Shown here: positions 16,161 through 24,296 of the stretch, one piece after another
Layout: every line of letters starts with the position of its first letter
How positions within the stretch are numbered: position 1 is the first letter of the stretch
Assembly: GCA_965216535.1 (NCBI GenBank)
Contig: OZ244175.1
Location: forward strand, 5,208,001-5,272,000
Source: Hoeflea_A sp965216535
Lineage (GTDB): Bacteria; Pseudomonadota; Alphaproteobacteria; Rhizobiales; Rhizobiaceae
Direction of reading: 5' to 3'
DNA length: 64,000 bases
Position numbers and translations under genes: made by a program
The notes under the pieces: generated by a model
Seen by the model: only the letters and a program-made list of their open reading frames with translations
What the model was told of the DNA's origin: nothing
Database searches by the model: none

Positions 16161-16187
16161 AAAAAGGGCGCCCCTTTCGGAGCGCCC
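16161..16187 (-). terminator. Rho-independent terminator of the second sugar ABC operon
   Basis: Stem GGGCGC/GCGCCC at 16166-16171 and 16182-16187, extended inside by CC/GG around a TTTC loop. On the minus strand it is followed by TTTTT. It lies 29 bases beyond the stop of the binding-protein gene at 16216. Confidence 0.8.
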
Positions 16188-16215
16188 AGTGAGCCTTGCG
16201 GCCTGGGAGGTGGAT

Positions 16216-17352
16216 CTAGCGTTTCAGGGCGCCAACGCCTGAGAAACGGAAGGCTTCTTTTTCGAGATTGTCGATCTCGTCGGTGCTCATCTGATCATGG
16301 GCCACGGTGATGCGGCCGAGGAACACCAGCGGCAGGTCGCCTTCCCTGCCTTCCAGATGCGCCTTGATGGCCTCGGCGGTCGCCGCTCCGACATCATCGC
16401 CCATGCGCATCGGTGTGGCATCGAGCTCGCCGCGGCGGATGGCGTCGAGTTCGAGGCCGGTGCCACCCCAGCCGGTCGAGAAGATGTCGTTATGCTTGCC
16501 GGCAGCCACCTGCGCCTCGACCGAACCCATGGCCATGGCGGTGTTGGCGTTGTGGATCACCTTGGCCTCGGGATAGGCCTGCATGATCAGGTTGGTGCCG
16601 GTAAAGCCGCCTTCACGCTGATATTCGCCATAGTGCTCGTAAACCGCGTTCCAGTTGCCCTTCTCGGCAACACAATCCATGAAGTCACCGGACCGCTGGT
16701 TGTCCGTGATCCCCGGAATGCCGCGATTGAGCGCGTAGGTCACGTCATTGCCAAGACGTTCAAGCATGTAATCGCACATTTTCAGCGCACCGTAGGCGGA
16801 CGAAAAGTCGAACCAGGCGGCCGGCTGGTTTTTCAGGTATTTGAGCGGCGTGTGGAAGGCCCAGACGAAAGTGGTAAGCCCCTCCGTGCCGGCAAGCTTG
16901 TCGATGTTGTCGGCCTGGGTCGCCAGCTCCGACGGACCGAAAATGACGATGTCATAAAGGTCTTCGTCCTGGACGACCTGATTGGCATAGGTCGCCTGCA
17001 ACGAATGCTCGATCTGGCGCGAGGCGAACTCGCGGGTCTCGTACTGGATGCCCAGTTCGTCAAGACGCTTGGTCATCGCCAGATAGTTGCGGGCCCAGAA
17101 ATCCGATACGTCGGCGGACGGATAGATCAAGGCGATCTGCAGGGGCTTCTCCTGCGTGCCGGTGTACTTCACCGCCGGCGCGCCGGTCAGGGCCTGCAGC
17201 GCTTCGAGTGCGCCATCCTTGTTGACCTGCTGCGGCAGCCAATAGTCGCGGTCGCCATCGTCAGGCAACGTCTTGAGTGGCAACTCCATGGCCAGTGCCG
17301 ACGTCGACAGTGTGAGTGCGGCCGCGAGGGCCAGTTTCGAAATCACCTTCAT
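16216..17352 (-). CDS. Sugar ABC transporter substrate-binding protein (importer 2)
   Basis: 378 residues with a signal peptide (VISKLALAAALTLSTSALA). The Peripla_BP_4 (ribose/LuxP-type) fold shows IALIYPSADVSDFWARNYLAM, the hinge-near TDNQRSGDFMDCVAEKG and STGWGGTGLELDAIRRGELD. It delivers a sugar or sugar-like ligand to the permease encoded next to it. The start at 17352 is preceded by GGGAGGAGAAAAACC. It is the third gene of the operon 19329-16216 (ATPase, permease, binding protein). Unlike importer 1 the binding protein is last and its sequence is closer to the TorT/LuxP branch, so the ligand need not be a plain pentose. Confidence 0.88.
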   Translation of the reverse strand: MKVISKLALAAALTLSTSALAMELPLKTLPDDGDRDYWLPQQVNKDGALEALQALTGAPAVKYTGTQEKPLQIALIYPSADVSDFWARNYLAMTKRLDELGIQYETREFASRQIEHSLQATYANQVVQDEDLYDIVIFGPSELATQADNIDKLAGTEGLTTFVWAFHTPLKYLKNQPAAWFDFSSAYGALKMCDYMLERLGNDVTYALNRGIPGITDNQRSGDFMDCVAEKGNWNAVYEHYGEYQREGGFTGTNLIMQAYPEAKVIHNANTAMAMGSVEAQVAAGKHNDIFSTGWGGTGLELDAIRRGELDATPMRMGDDVGAATAEAIKAHLEGREGDLPLVFLGRITVAHDQMSTDEIDNLEKEAFRFSGVGALKR

Positions 17353-17407
17353 GGTTTTTCTCCTCCCTGAGGTGTGGGCGAAGGCTCGTGCCTTCATCGG
17401 ATGCGGC

Positions 17408-18544
17408 CTAGCCGCTGGGGTTGGGATCGCCTGCAAGCAGACGTCCCACGATGAGCAGAAGCGCGAGCACGCCGAGCAGCGTGCCGGCCAGCTTCATGAT
17501 CTTGACGTTGTCGGGGTTGGTCAGCGCAGCCTTGAGGCCGTGCGCACCATCGCGATCGGTTTTCTGCAGCCAGGTGTAGACGGCAACCGATGTGATGATG
17601 ACGACGCCGGACGCCACGGACTGCCAGAAGAATTCGATACGCAGCGTGACTAGCGCATTGATCATCATCGAGAGCAGCAATACGCCGGCGAAGGACCCGA
17701 GCATCGAGGCACGACCGCCGAACAGCGAAGTGCCGCCGACAACCACTGCTGCGATGACGTGCAGATTGAAATACGGTGCCGAGGTTGCCTGGATGGCGTT
17801 CAGCTTGCCGGTCAGCATGATGCCGGCGAGCCCTGCCATGGCGCCCATCAGCACATAGGCGTATACCCGATGCCGATCGACCGAAACACCGGTCATGTCC
17901 GCGGCATCGGGGTTCGACCCGATGGCGATTGTGTAGCGACCGAAATAGGTGCGGGTCAGCACGAAGTAACCGCCGATCATCGACAGGATCCCGATCAGGA
18001 CCGGTGTCGGCAGGATGTAGAACACCTGGCCGCGGCCGATCTCCGTGATTAGTTCCGGGAAGCGCGCCAGCACCAATCCCTTGGCGAGCACCAGCGCGAA
18101 GCCGCGATAGACCAGGTCCATCGCCAGCGTGCCGATCAGATCAGGCACCTTGAAACGCGTGATGACCAGTCCGTTGATCAGGCCCATTGTCGCGCCGAGC
18201 CCGATGCCGATCAGCACGGCAATCCAGGCTGGAAAGCCGAACTGCTTTATCAGAAAGGCCATCATGATGCCGGTGAGCGCAGCGACCGAACCGATCGACA
18301 GGTCGATGCCTCGCTGGGTGATGACGAAGGTCATCGCCATCGCCATCGGCATGTAGAGCGCTGCTTCCAGCAGAATGGTGTTGAGGTTTGAGAGGCGGAA
18401 ATAGCGCGTTGGCTCCGCCACCGCCATGAAGCCGGCGATGAGCAGGATCATCGCCAACGGGCCAATGATGGCCAGATAGGGTTCGAGATGGTCGTTGAGC
18501 GACTTTTTCTGGCCTGCAGCCGGGCTGTCCACGGAAAGTGTCAT
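17408..18544 (-). CDS. Sugar ABC transporter permease (importer 2)
   Basis: 378 residues, RbsC/BPD_transp_2 family, about ten hydrophobic segments. Typical blocks are YFRLSNLNTILLEAALYMPMAM, ITQRGIDLSIGSVAALTG, LVITRFKVPDLIGTLAMDLVYRG, GSNPDAADMTGVSVDRHRV and VVVGGTSLFGGRASMLGS. The last is the conserved region before the C-terminal helices. It forms the membrane channel for the adjacent ATPase and binding protein. The gap to the ATPase stop is 23 bases. Confidence 0.93.
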   Translation of the reverse strand: MTLSVDSPAAGQKKSLNDHLEPYLAIIGPLAMILLIAGFMAVAEPTRYFRLSNLNTILLEAALYMPMAMAMTFVITQRGIDLSIGSVAALTGIMMAFLIKQFGFPAWIAVLIGIGLGATMGLINGLVITRFKVPDLIGTLAMDLVYRGFALVLAKGLVLARFPELITEIGRGQVFYILPTPVLIGILSMIGGYFVLTRTYFGRYTIAIGSNPDAADMTGVSVDRHRVYAYVLMGAMAGLAGIMLTGKLNAIQATSAPYFNLHVIAAVVVGGTSLFGGRASMLGSFAGVLLLSMMINALVTLRIEFFWQSVASGVVIITSVAVYTWLQKTDRDGAHGLKAALTNPDNVKIMKLAGTLLGVLALLLIVGRLLAGDPNPSG

Positions 18545-18567
18545 GATTCTGGTTCCTGTGTGCTGCT

Positions 18568-19329
18568 TCAGGCGGCCTGATGGGCGCCGACGATCAATCC
18601 GAGAACGGTTTCCCGGCTGGTTTCCGCGGTCTTCTCGACACCGACGCAGCGTCCACGGCGCATCACGTGAATGCGGTCGGAGATGGCAAAGACGTCGTCG
18701 AGCGAGTGGGAGATCACGATGACCGCGAGCCCCTGCTCCTTCAGCGTCGTGATGAGCTTGAGCGTCTTCGCGGTTTCCTGCGGTCCGAGTGCGGCTGTGG
18801 GCTCGTCCATGACGAGCACGCGCAATCTGTCGTGACGCACGGCCCTGGCGATCGCCACGGCCTGCCGCTGTCCGCCCGACAGGCTCTGGGTGGTAACGTC
18901 CATGCTGCGCAACGTGACGCCGAGTCGTTCCTTCAGAACGGCTTCCGCTTCCTTTCGCATGCGTCGATTGTCGAGAAACTCGAAGCCGAGAATGCTGCGG
19001 GTGAGTTCAGAGCCCAGAAACAGATTGGCAGCCGGATTGAGATGATCCGCCAAAGCGAGGGTCTGGTAGACCGCGCCGATGCCGACTTCGATGGCATCCG
19101 AATGACTGTTCATCGACAGCGGACGGCCGTCGAGATGAATTGTTCCGACGGTCGGCTGGTAAACGCCCGTCAGGATCTTGATCAGTGTCGATTTGCCGGC
19201 TCCGTTGTCGCCAACGATTGCCAGAACCTCTCCGGCTCGCGCTTCCAGATCAACACGGTCGAGAGCGGTGACGCCGCCGAACCGTTTGGAGATCCCCTCC
19301 ATCGTGATGATCGGTTCCGTGTTTTCCAA
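18568..19329 (-). CDS. Sugar ABC transporter ATP-binding protein (importer 2, single domain)
   Basis: About 253 residues with one ABC domain: Walker A GDNGAGKST, signature LSGGQRQ, Walker B VLVMDEPTA, H-loop VISHS. It resembles the FrcA-type single-domain ATPases and not the double RbsA type used by importer 1. Start choice matters. The reading frame begins at ATG 19362 or 19344, but the palindrome GTTATCGATAAC (19349-19360) lies across the first of these. A TTG at 19329 is preceded by GGGGAGTGGAACG, an excellent ribosome-binding site, and places the operator upstream of the gene. I prefer TTG. Confidence 0.85.
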   Translation of the reverse strand: MENTEPIITMEGISKRFGGVTALDRVDLEARAGEVLAIVGDNGAGKSTLIKILTGVYQPTVGTIHLDGRPLSMNSHSDAIEVGIGAVYQTLALADHLNPAANLFLGSELTRSILGFEFLDNRRMRKEAEAVLKERLGVTLRSMDVTTQSLSGGQRQAVAIARAVRHDRLRVLVMDEPTAALGPQETAKTLKLITTLKEQGLAVIVISHSLDDVFAISDRIHVMRRGRCVGVEKTAETSRETVLGLIVGAHQAA

Positions 19330-19348
19330 CGTTCCACTCCCCATGATT

Positions 19349-19360
19349 GTTATCGATAAC
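19349..19360. promoter_or_regulatory. GTTATCGATAAC operator, site 1 (importer 2)
   Basis: Perfect 12-base palindrome, 14 bases with the flanking T/A. It is identical to sites at 26631, 30391 and 33394. It is immediately upstream of the ATPase gene of importer 2. LacI-family regulators of the GntR/IdnR branch bind palindromes of this kind with a central CG. Confidence 0.8.
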
Positions 19361-19433
19361 ATCGCAACTTAAAAAAACGCGCCTTCTGGACGGTCTGCTG
19401 CGATGATCGTTAGTACGTGTTTCGGTCGAGGTC

Positions 19434-19458
19434 GCCCGCCGGCCCAAGGCCGACGGGC
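19434..19458 (-). terminator. Hairpin after the importer 1 operon
   Basis: GCCCGCCGGCC / GGCCGACGGGC with a CAA loop and one mismatch, nine bases past the binding-protein stop on the minus strand. There is no U-run, so it may be an mRNA-stabilising or weak terminator hairpin between the two importer operons. Confidence 0.5.
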
Positions 19459-19466
19459 GGCTGAGA

Positions 19467-20564
19467 TTATTTGCCCCAGATCTTGCCGTATTCCTCGCGA
19501 TAGCCGTTGCCGGGATCGAAAATGTTGTTGTCGCCCCCGTCGAAGGCGATGTTTTCGAGCGTGACCACATGGAGCGGCGAAGTGTAGCCAGACCACTCTT
19601 TGCCCTGCATGGCGCGATTCAATTCATCGACAAGCTGCCAACCCTGCAGGTTGAGCGGCTCGGCAACAGTCACCGACTGGTACTGCTTGCCGCGGATTCG
19701 CTGGTAGGCGCTTTCAGAGCCGTCACCAGCAGCAACCGCCTTCGGCTTCGCATCACCGGCAATGCCGGCGGCGGCGAGCGCCGGTCCCATGAAGTCGAAG
19801 TAGATATCGTTGATCGCCAGGCTGTGCGTCCAGGCGTCGCCGTGACGCTGCAAAAGCGCCGTTGTCAGGGTCGGCATCCTGTTCGACGTGTCGGCGATCG
19901 GCGTGTCGACATACTCAAGCACCGTGCCGCCGAGCGCTTCGATGGTCTCTTTGATGCGGTCCGCCTTGGCGATGGCAATGGCGTAGGTGGAGTCGGTGAA
20001 GATCACGACGCCGGGCTTGCCGCCGGCATCGGCGAATGCCCATTGCGCGGCCGCCGCGGAGACATCCATGGCGTCGGTGGAGACATTGGCAAAGACGCCA
20101 TTGTCCGGATCCGGGCCGATCACCGGCGAGGCATGCCAGCTCACCAGCGGAATGGCGGCCTCACGGGCCTGCGCCATGCCGGTCTGCTGTTCGACGGCAT
20201 CGAAACCGTTGATGATGATGCCGTCCGGCTGCAGCGCCAGGGCCTGGCCGAAGGCCGCCGTGCGGCCCGATACCGAACCGGCGCCGTCAAGCACCCTCAC
20301 CTCCCAGCCGATCCGATCGGCCGCTTCCTCGACGCCCCGGGTGACGCCCAGGATGCCGCCGTTCTTCATGTCTGCAGCCAGCACCACGATGGTCTTGCCT
20401 TCGGCAGCTTTAGGACCCGACGTCGGTCCGTCCCAGGCCTCCTTTTTGCCGGCATGTTTCTTGACGGCATCCATGGCATCAGACACCGCATCAGCCTGTG
20501 CCGGCAGCGCAAGTCCAAGCGCCATCACACCGGCCGCGACCGTCACGAAAGTTCTTCTCAGCAT
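19467..20564 (-). CDS. Sugar ABC transporter substrate-binding protein (importer 1)
   Basis: 365 residues, signal peptide ending ALPAQADA. Ribose-type Peripla_BP_4 fold: TIVVLAADMKNGGILGVTRG, ALQPDGIIINGFDAVEQQTGM and GVVIFTDSTYAIAIAKAD. Start ATG 20564 follows GGGAGGAAACT. It is the last gene of the operon 23134-19467 (double ATPase, permease, binding protein). Given the genes nearby the ligand is likely a sugar acid, lactone or the parent sugar; this is inference from context only. Confidence 0.9.
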   Translation of the reverse strand: MLRRTFVTVAAGVMALGLALPAQADAVSDAMDAVKKHAGKKEAWDGPTSGPKAAEGKTIVVLAADMKNGGILGVTRGVEEAADRIGWEVRVLDGAGSVSGRTAAFGQALALQPDGIIINGFDAVEQQTGMAQAREAAIPLVSWHASPVIGPDPDNGVFANVSTDAMDVSAAAAQWAFADAGGKPGVVIFTDSTYAIAIAKADRIKETIEALGGTVLEYVDTPIADTSNRMPTLTTALLQRHGDAWTHSLAINDIYFDFMGPALAAAGIAGDAKPKAVAAGDGSESAYQRIRGKQYQSVTVAEPLNLQGWQLVDELNRAMQGKEWSGYTSPLHVVTLENIAFDGGDNNIFDPGNGYREEYGKIWGK

Positions 20565-20589
20565 AGTTTCCTCCCTTTCAAGATGAATG

Positions 20590-21612
20590 TCATTTCTTGG
20601 CAGCGCCCTTGCGGCGCTGGGCGTATCCGGCGATGCCGATGGCAACCAGCAGGGTGACGCCGTTGAACATGGGTTCTACCCAGAACGAGCCGCCGATCTG
20701 CTGGATGCCGGAAATGCCGACAGCCAGAATGGCGACACCCACGATGGTGCCCCAGACGTTGACTCGTCCCGGCTTGATGGTCGTCGAGCCGAGGAAGGCG
20801 CCGACCAGCGCCGGCAACAGGTATTCCAGACCGACACTGGCCTGGCCGATGCGCAGTTTCGAGGCGAGAATGACCCCTGCAAGCGCCGTCAGCAGGCCTG
20901 ACGTGACGAACGCGCCCATGACGAATTTGCGGGTCGGAATGCCGTTCAGCTCGGCGGCGCGGGGGTTGGCCCCAATGGAGTAGAGATAGCGGCCGATTGG
21001 CGTGTACTCGAGCACCAGCCACATGATGATGGTTATGGCGAGCACGTAGTAGCCAGTGATCGGAAGGCCGAACAGGAACGTGCCGTTGATGGCATAGAAT
21101 CCGTCCGGCAGGACACCGACCACCTGGCGGCCGCCAGTGTGCCAGAGGGCCAAGGCGTAGAGTACGGTGCCGGTTCCGAGGGTCGCGATGAATGCGTCGA
21201 TCTTGGCGACCTCGACCAGCAGTCCATTGAGAAGGCCGACGAAGGCGCCAAGCAGCAGCACGATCATCACAGCGACCGGCCACGGAATACCGAACATTGT
21301 CTGCAGCGATATCGCCAGGATGTGCCAGAGCACGATGCCGTAACCGACGGTCAGGTCGATGCGGCCGGCGACCATGGGGATCATGGCCGCGAGGCTGAGC
21401 AAGGCGATGATGGCCTTGTCGGAAATGATGGCGCGCAGGTTGAGCAACGTCGGAAAGGTGTTGGGCAAAAGGATCGAAAACAGCAGGATCAGACCGAGGG
21501 TCAGGATCACCAGTCCGTAGACCGGCGCCAGCCTAATCAACTTGGCGCCAAGGCTGAGGTGCTTGAGCTCCGACCGGGTCGGCTCAAGGGCATCGGATTC
21601 AATTGACTGCAT
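20590..21612 (-). CDS. Sugar ABC transporter permease (importer 1)
   Basis: 340 residues, RbsC-type permease: LNLRAIISDKAIIALLSLAAMIPM, AGRIDLTVGYGIVLWHILAIS, FIATLGTGTVLYALALWHTGG, IGANPRAAELNGIPTRKF. The conserved late-permease block is altered here: LLPALVGAFLGSTTIKPGRVN in place of VVGGTSLFGG, a version found in a subset of family members. The start overlaps the end of the ATPase gene by 14 bases, so the two are translationally coupled. Confidence 0.93.
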   Translation of the reverse strand: MQSIESDALEPTRSELKHLSLGAKLIRLAPVYGLVILTLGLILLFSILLPNTFPTLLNLRAIISDKAIIALLSLAAMIPMVAGRIDLTVGYGIVLWHILAISLQTMFGIPWPVAVMIVLLLGAFVGLLNGLLVEVAKIDAFIATLGTGTVLYALALWHTGGRQVVGVLPDGFYAINGTFLFGLPITGYYVLAITIIMWLVLEYTPIGRYLYSIGANPRAAELNGIPTRKFVMGAFVTSGLLTALAGVILASKLRIGQASVGLEYLLPALVGAFLGSTTIKPGRVNVWGTIVGVAILAVGISGIQQIGGSFWVEPMFNGVTLLVAIGIAGYAQRRKGAAKK

Positions 21613-23134
21613 GGTTCACCTGTTGCGCGCCGTCGACGGCGGCTTCGCTGGCCGAAGCGGCCTGAATAAGAGATTCGGTCGACAGGCCGACACCGGTCAG
21701 TTCGGTCACGACCCGGCCACGGCTGAAGACGATGGCCCGGTGGCAGATCGCGGCCACTTCCTCGAAATCCGTCGACACGACGAGAACGCCCATGCCGCTG
21801 GCAAGCGCCTCGAACAAAAGCGCGTAGATTTCCGCCTTGGCGCCGACATCGACACCGGCAGTCGGATCTTCCGCGATCAGCAATTGTCGGTCCGTCTCGA
21901 GCCAACGGCCAACGACAACCTTTTGCTGGTTGCCGCCGGACAGTGCCTCGATCGCCAGGGTCGGATCGTTCGGCGACAGACCGAGGCTTTGGCCAATGGT
22001 TTCAACCTCGGTTTCTTCCGCCGCCGTCCCCTTGAAGGAGAACATCCCGCGCCCGGAAGCCAGCGGGTTCATGAACATGTTTTCGCGGATCGTGAGCACC
22101 GGCGCGATTGATTCCACGACCCGGTCGCGGGCCAGCAACCCGATACCCGATTGCATTGCCGCGCGCGGTGACGACAGGTCCGGAGCCTTGCCATTGAGCG
22201 CAATGTCACCCGTGAAGGCGCGCTCGCCGAAGAGGCAGCGGCCGACGTCCTCGTGACCGGCGCCACGCAGACCAAGAAGACCGACCACCTCGCCCTGATT
22301 GACCTTCAGATCGACCGGACCGACATCGCCTATCACAACGTTCGACAACGACAGCACGGATGCGCCTTTGTCGGCTTCCGGGCGATCGAACTCGCGGGCA
22401 CGGCGCCCAACGATCAGCTGCACGAGCTCCTCAGGCGTGGTGTGAGCGACATCACGGATACCAACCATCATGCCGTCGCGCAGCACGGCCACGCGGTCGG
22501 CGATCCGAAAAATCTCGTCCAGCCGGTGCGAGACGTAGATCATGCCAACGCCCTTTTCACGCAGCGGTCGCAGTGCGTCGAAAAGTCGATCCACCTCGTC
22601 CGCGGGAAGGCTGGCTGTCGGCTCGTCCAGAACCAGGAAATCGCACTCCACCGCCAGCGCGCGGGCAATTGCCACCAGCGACTTTTCGGTGCGGCTGAGA
22701 TCCGAGACCCGCGCTTCGGGATCGAAATCGCAATCGACCCGGGCCAGCGCCTCTCGCGCCCTTTCCTCCGCGTCGTTCCAGTCGATCAGACCCATGCGGC
22801 GCTTGTAGCCCTGGGCCAGCGCCATGTTCTCGGCAACCGTCATCCATTCGATGAGGCCGAGATCCTGGTGAATGAAGGCAACGGACTGACGCTCGTTCAC
22901 GCGGCCAGGCGTATGTTGATACGGCGTTCCGTCGATCAGGACGGTGCCGGAATCCGCTGTGTGAATGCCGCCGAGCACCTTGATGAGAGTCGATTTTCCG
23001 GCGCCGTTTTCGCCCAGAAGAGCAACGATCTCACCGCGATCGACATGCATTGAAACCCCGCGCAACGCCTGGGTGCCGCCAAAACTCTTGGCGATGCTGT
23101 CGAAGAACAAACCGCTCTGCACCTGCGGTGCCAT
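21599..23134 (-). CDS. Sugar ABC transporter ATP-binding protein, double domain (importer 1)
   Basis: 511 residues, RbsA/MglA-type with two ABC domains in tandem. Domain 1 has an intact Walker A (GENGAGKST, near residue 38) and Walker B FLVLDEPTA, but the signature is LSRTEKS where most proteins have LSGGQ-like text. Domain 2 has a degenerate Walker A (LRGAGHED) and an intact signature LSGGNQQKVVVGRWL. A non-canonical half of this kind is normal for the family. The start follows GGGAGGAATGC. Divergent from lacI 23271, with two palindromes in the gap. Confidence 0.93.
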   Translation of the reverse strand: MAPQVQSGLFFDSIAKSFGGTQALRGVSMHVDRGEIVALLGENGAGKSTLIKVLGGIHTADSGTVLIDGTPYQHTPGRVNERQSVAFIHQDLGLIEWMTVAENMALAQGYKRRMGLIDWNDAEERAREALARVDCDFDPEARVSDLSRTEKSLVAIARALAVECDFLVLDEPTASLPADEVDRLFDALRPLREKGVGMIYVSHRLDEIFRIADRVAVLRDGMMVGIRDVAHTTPEELVQLIVGRRAREFDRPEADKGASVLSLSNVVIGDVGPVDLKVNQGEVVGLLGLRGAGHEDVGRCLFGERAFTGDIALNGKAPDLSSPRAAMQSGIGLLARDRVVESIAPVLTIRENMFMNPLASGRGMFSFKGTAAEETEVETIGQSLGLSPNDPTLAIEALSGGNQQKVVVGRWLETDRQLLIAEDPTAGVDVGAKAEIYALLFEALASGMGVLVVSTDFEEVAAICHRAIVFSRGRVVTELTGVGLSTESLIQAASASEAAVDGAQQVNHAVN

Positions 23135-23166
23135 GCATTCCTCCCGTCCGGCACGTCATGGGTTGC

Positions 23167-23178
23167 GTTACCGGTAAC
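23167..23178. promoter_or_regulatory. GTTACCGGTAAC operator
   Basis: Perfect 12-base palindrome between the divergent importer 1 operon and its lacI gene. It equals the core of the E. coli GntR/IdnR operator as I know it. It differs at two central positions from the GTTATCGATAAC sites elsewhere in the window. Confidence 0.8.
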
Positions 23179-23224
23179 CTAAGGATTAGGGTACGGAAAA
23201 AATTGCTCCGGTCAAGGAAAAAAT

Positions 23225-23236
23225 GTTATCGGTAAC
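23225..23236. promoter_or_regulatory. GTTATCGGTAAC operator
   Basis: Near-perfect palindrome 58 bases from the GTTACCGGTAAC site, about five to six helical turns. It is immediately followed by another GTAAC. Two spaced sites in a divergent promoter suggest autoregulation of lacI 23271 and repression of importer 1, possibly by looping. Confidence 0.75.
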
Positions 23237-23270
23237 GTAACCAATTTGGATCTATAGAACAATCTCACAA

Positions 23271-24290
23271 ATGTCTGATTCGAAAAGAAAAAAAGACAAA
23301 GTCACGCTGGCCGAGGTCGCCGAGGCCGCCGGCGTTTCCAAGATGACTGCCTCTCGGGTGCTGCGCAAGTCGACGGGTTTCTCGCAGGAAACCCGAGACC
23401 GGGTCATGCATGCTGTCGAGAGCCTTGGTTACCGTCCGAATCGGCTGGCAGCCGCCTTCAAATCCGACAAGGCATCGACCCTGGTCGGTGTTTGCGTACC
23501 GCGTCTGACGAGCGGCATGTTCGGATCGGTGCTCGACAGCGTCGACCACACGCTGTCACGACTCGGATATCAGACCATCATCGGCTCGCACGAGCAGGTT
23601 CCGGAGACCGAAGAAGCCTGGCTAGCCACCATCCTGTCCTGGCGGCCTGCCGGCGTGATTCTCAGTGGCCGCAAGCACACCCGGACGGTGCTCGACATGC
23701 TGCGCGAGCAAGCGGTTCCGGTGGTGGAGATATGGAACCTCAACACCAGTCCCATCGATATATCCGTCGGTTTCAATCACTATGACTGCGGCCATGAGAT
23801 GGGCCGCTACATGGTCTCAAAAGGCTGCCGCTACATCGCCTATGTCGGCGCGGAGGCGAATACACCTGGAATGGGCATGATCCGCCTCGATGGTTTTCGC
23901 GATGCGCTCGCCGAGGGCGGCGCGCAACTGGCAACAGCGGAAATCCTGATTGACCGTCCGGGTTTCTACGCCGGATTCTATGGAACGGAGACGATCCTGA
24001 ATCGAACCGGCGGGGTCGACGGCATCTACTACCAGGAAGACAACATGGCCGTCGGCGGACTGTTCTATTGCCAGTCACGCGGTCTGGACGTTCCGGGCGA
24101 TATCGCCATCGCCGGTTGGGGCGGCATGGAAGTCGCCTCCGTTCTGCCCAAGCGGCTAACCACAACGTCGGTCGCCACCCAGGCCCTCGGCAAGTCTGCG
24201 GCGGAAGCGCTGGTTGCGCGCATCCGCGGCGAACCGATCCGCGATGTCATCGTCGCGCCGACGCGGCTTGTGCCCGGCAGCACCGTCTGA
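23271..24290 (+). CDS. LacI family transcriptional regulator (GntR/IdnR branch) of importer 1
   Basis: 339 residues. The N-terminal helix-turn-helix is VTLAEVAEAAGVSKMTASRVLR, followed by the hinge helix RPNRLAAAFKS. A Peripla_BP-like effector domain follows, with YYQEDNMAVGGLFYCQSRGLDVPGD and GWGGMEVASVLP. The recognition helix SKMTASRVLR resembles gluconate-type repressors. It is divergent from importer 1 and preceded by two GTTAYCGGTAAC palindromes. No ribosome-binding site is obvious before the ATG. Effector is probably a sugar acid or phosphorylated intermediate of the neighbouring pathway. Confidence 0.92.
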   Translation: MSDSKRKKDKVTLAEVAEAAGVSKMTASRVLRKSTGFSQETRDRVMHAVESLGYRPNRLAAAFKSDKASTLVGVCVPRLTSGMFGSVLDSVDHTLSRLGYQTIIGSHEQVPETEEAWLATILSWRPAGVILSGRKHTRTVLDMLREQAVPVVEIWNLNTSPIDISVGFNHYDCGHEMGRYMVSKGCRYIAYVGAEANTPGMGMIRLDGFRDALAEGGAQLATAEILIDRPGFYAGFYGTETILNRTGGVDGIYYQEDNMAVGGLFYCQSRGLDVPGDIAIAGWGGMEVASVLPKRLTTTSVATQALGKSAAEALVARIRGEPIRDVIVAPTRLVPGSTV

Positions 24291-24296
24291 ACTGCG

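Noticed and set aside
12560..16215. Possible insertion sequence or integron behind the repeats
   Set aside because: No transposase, integrase, terminal inverted repeats or attC-like palindromes are visible; only the duplicated gene ends remain as evidence of rearrangement.
16297..17370. 357-codon plus-strand frame over the importer 2 binding protein
   Set aside because: Shadow of the minus-strand gene, which has a signal peptide, ribosome-binding site and operon context.
21599..23134. Defective ATPase because domain 2 lacks a normal Walker A and domain 1 a normal signature
   Set aside because: One degenerate site is normal in RbsA/MglA-type double ATPases, and the second-domain signature and first-domain Walker A are intact.
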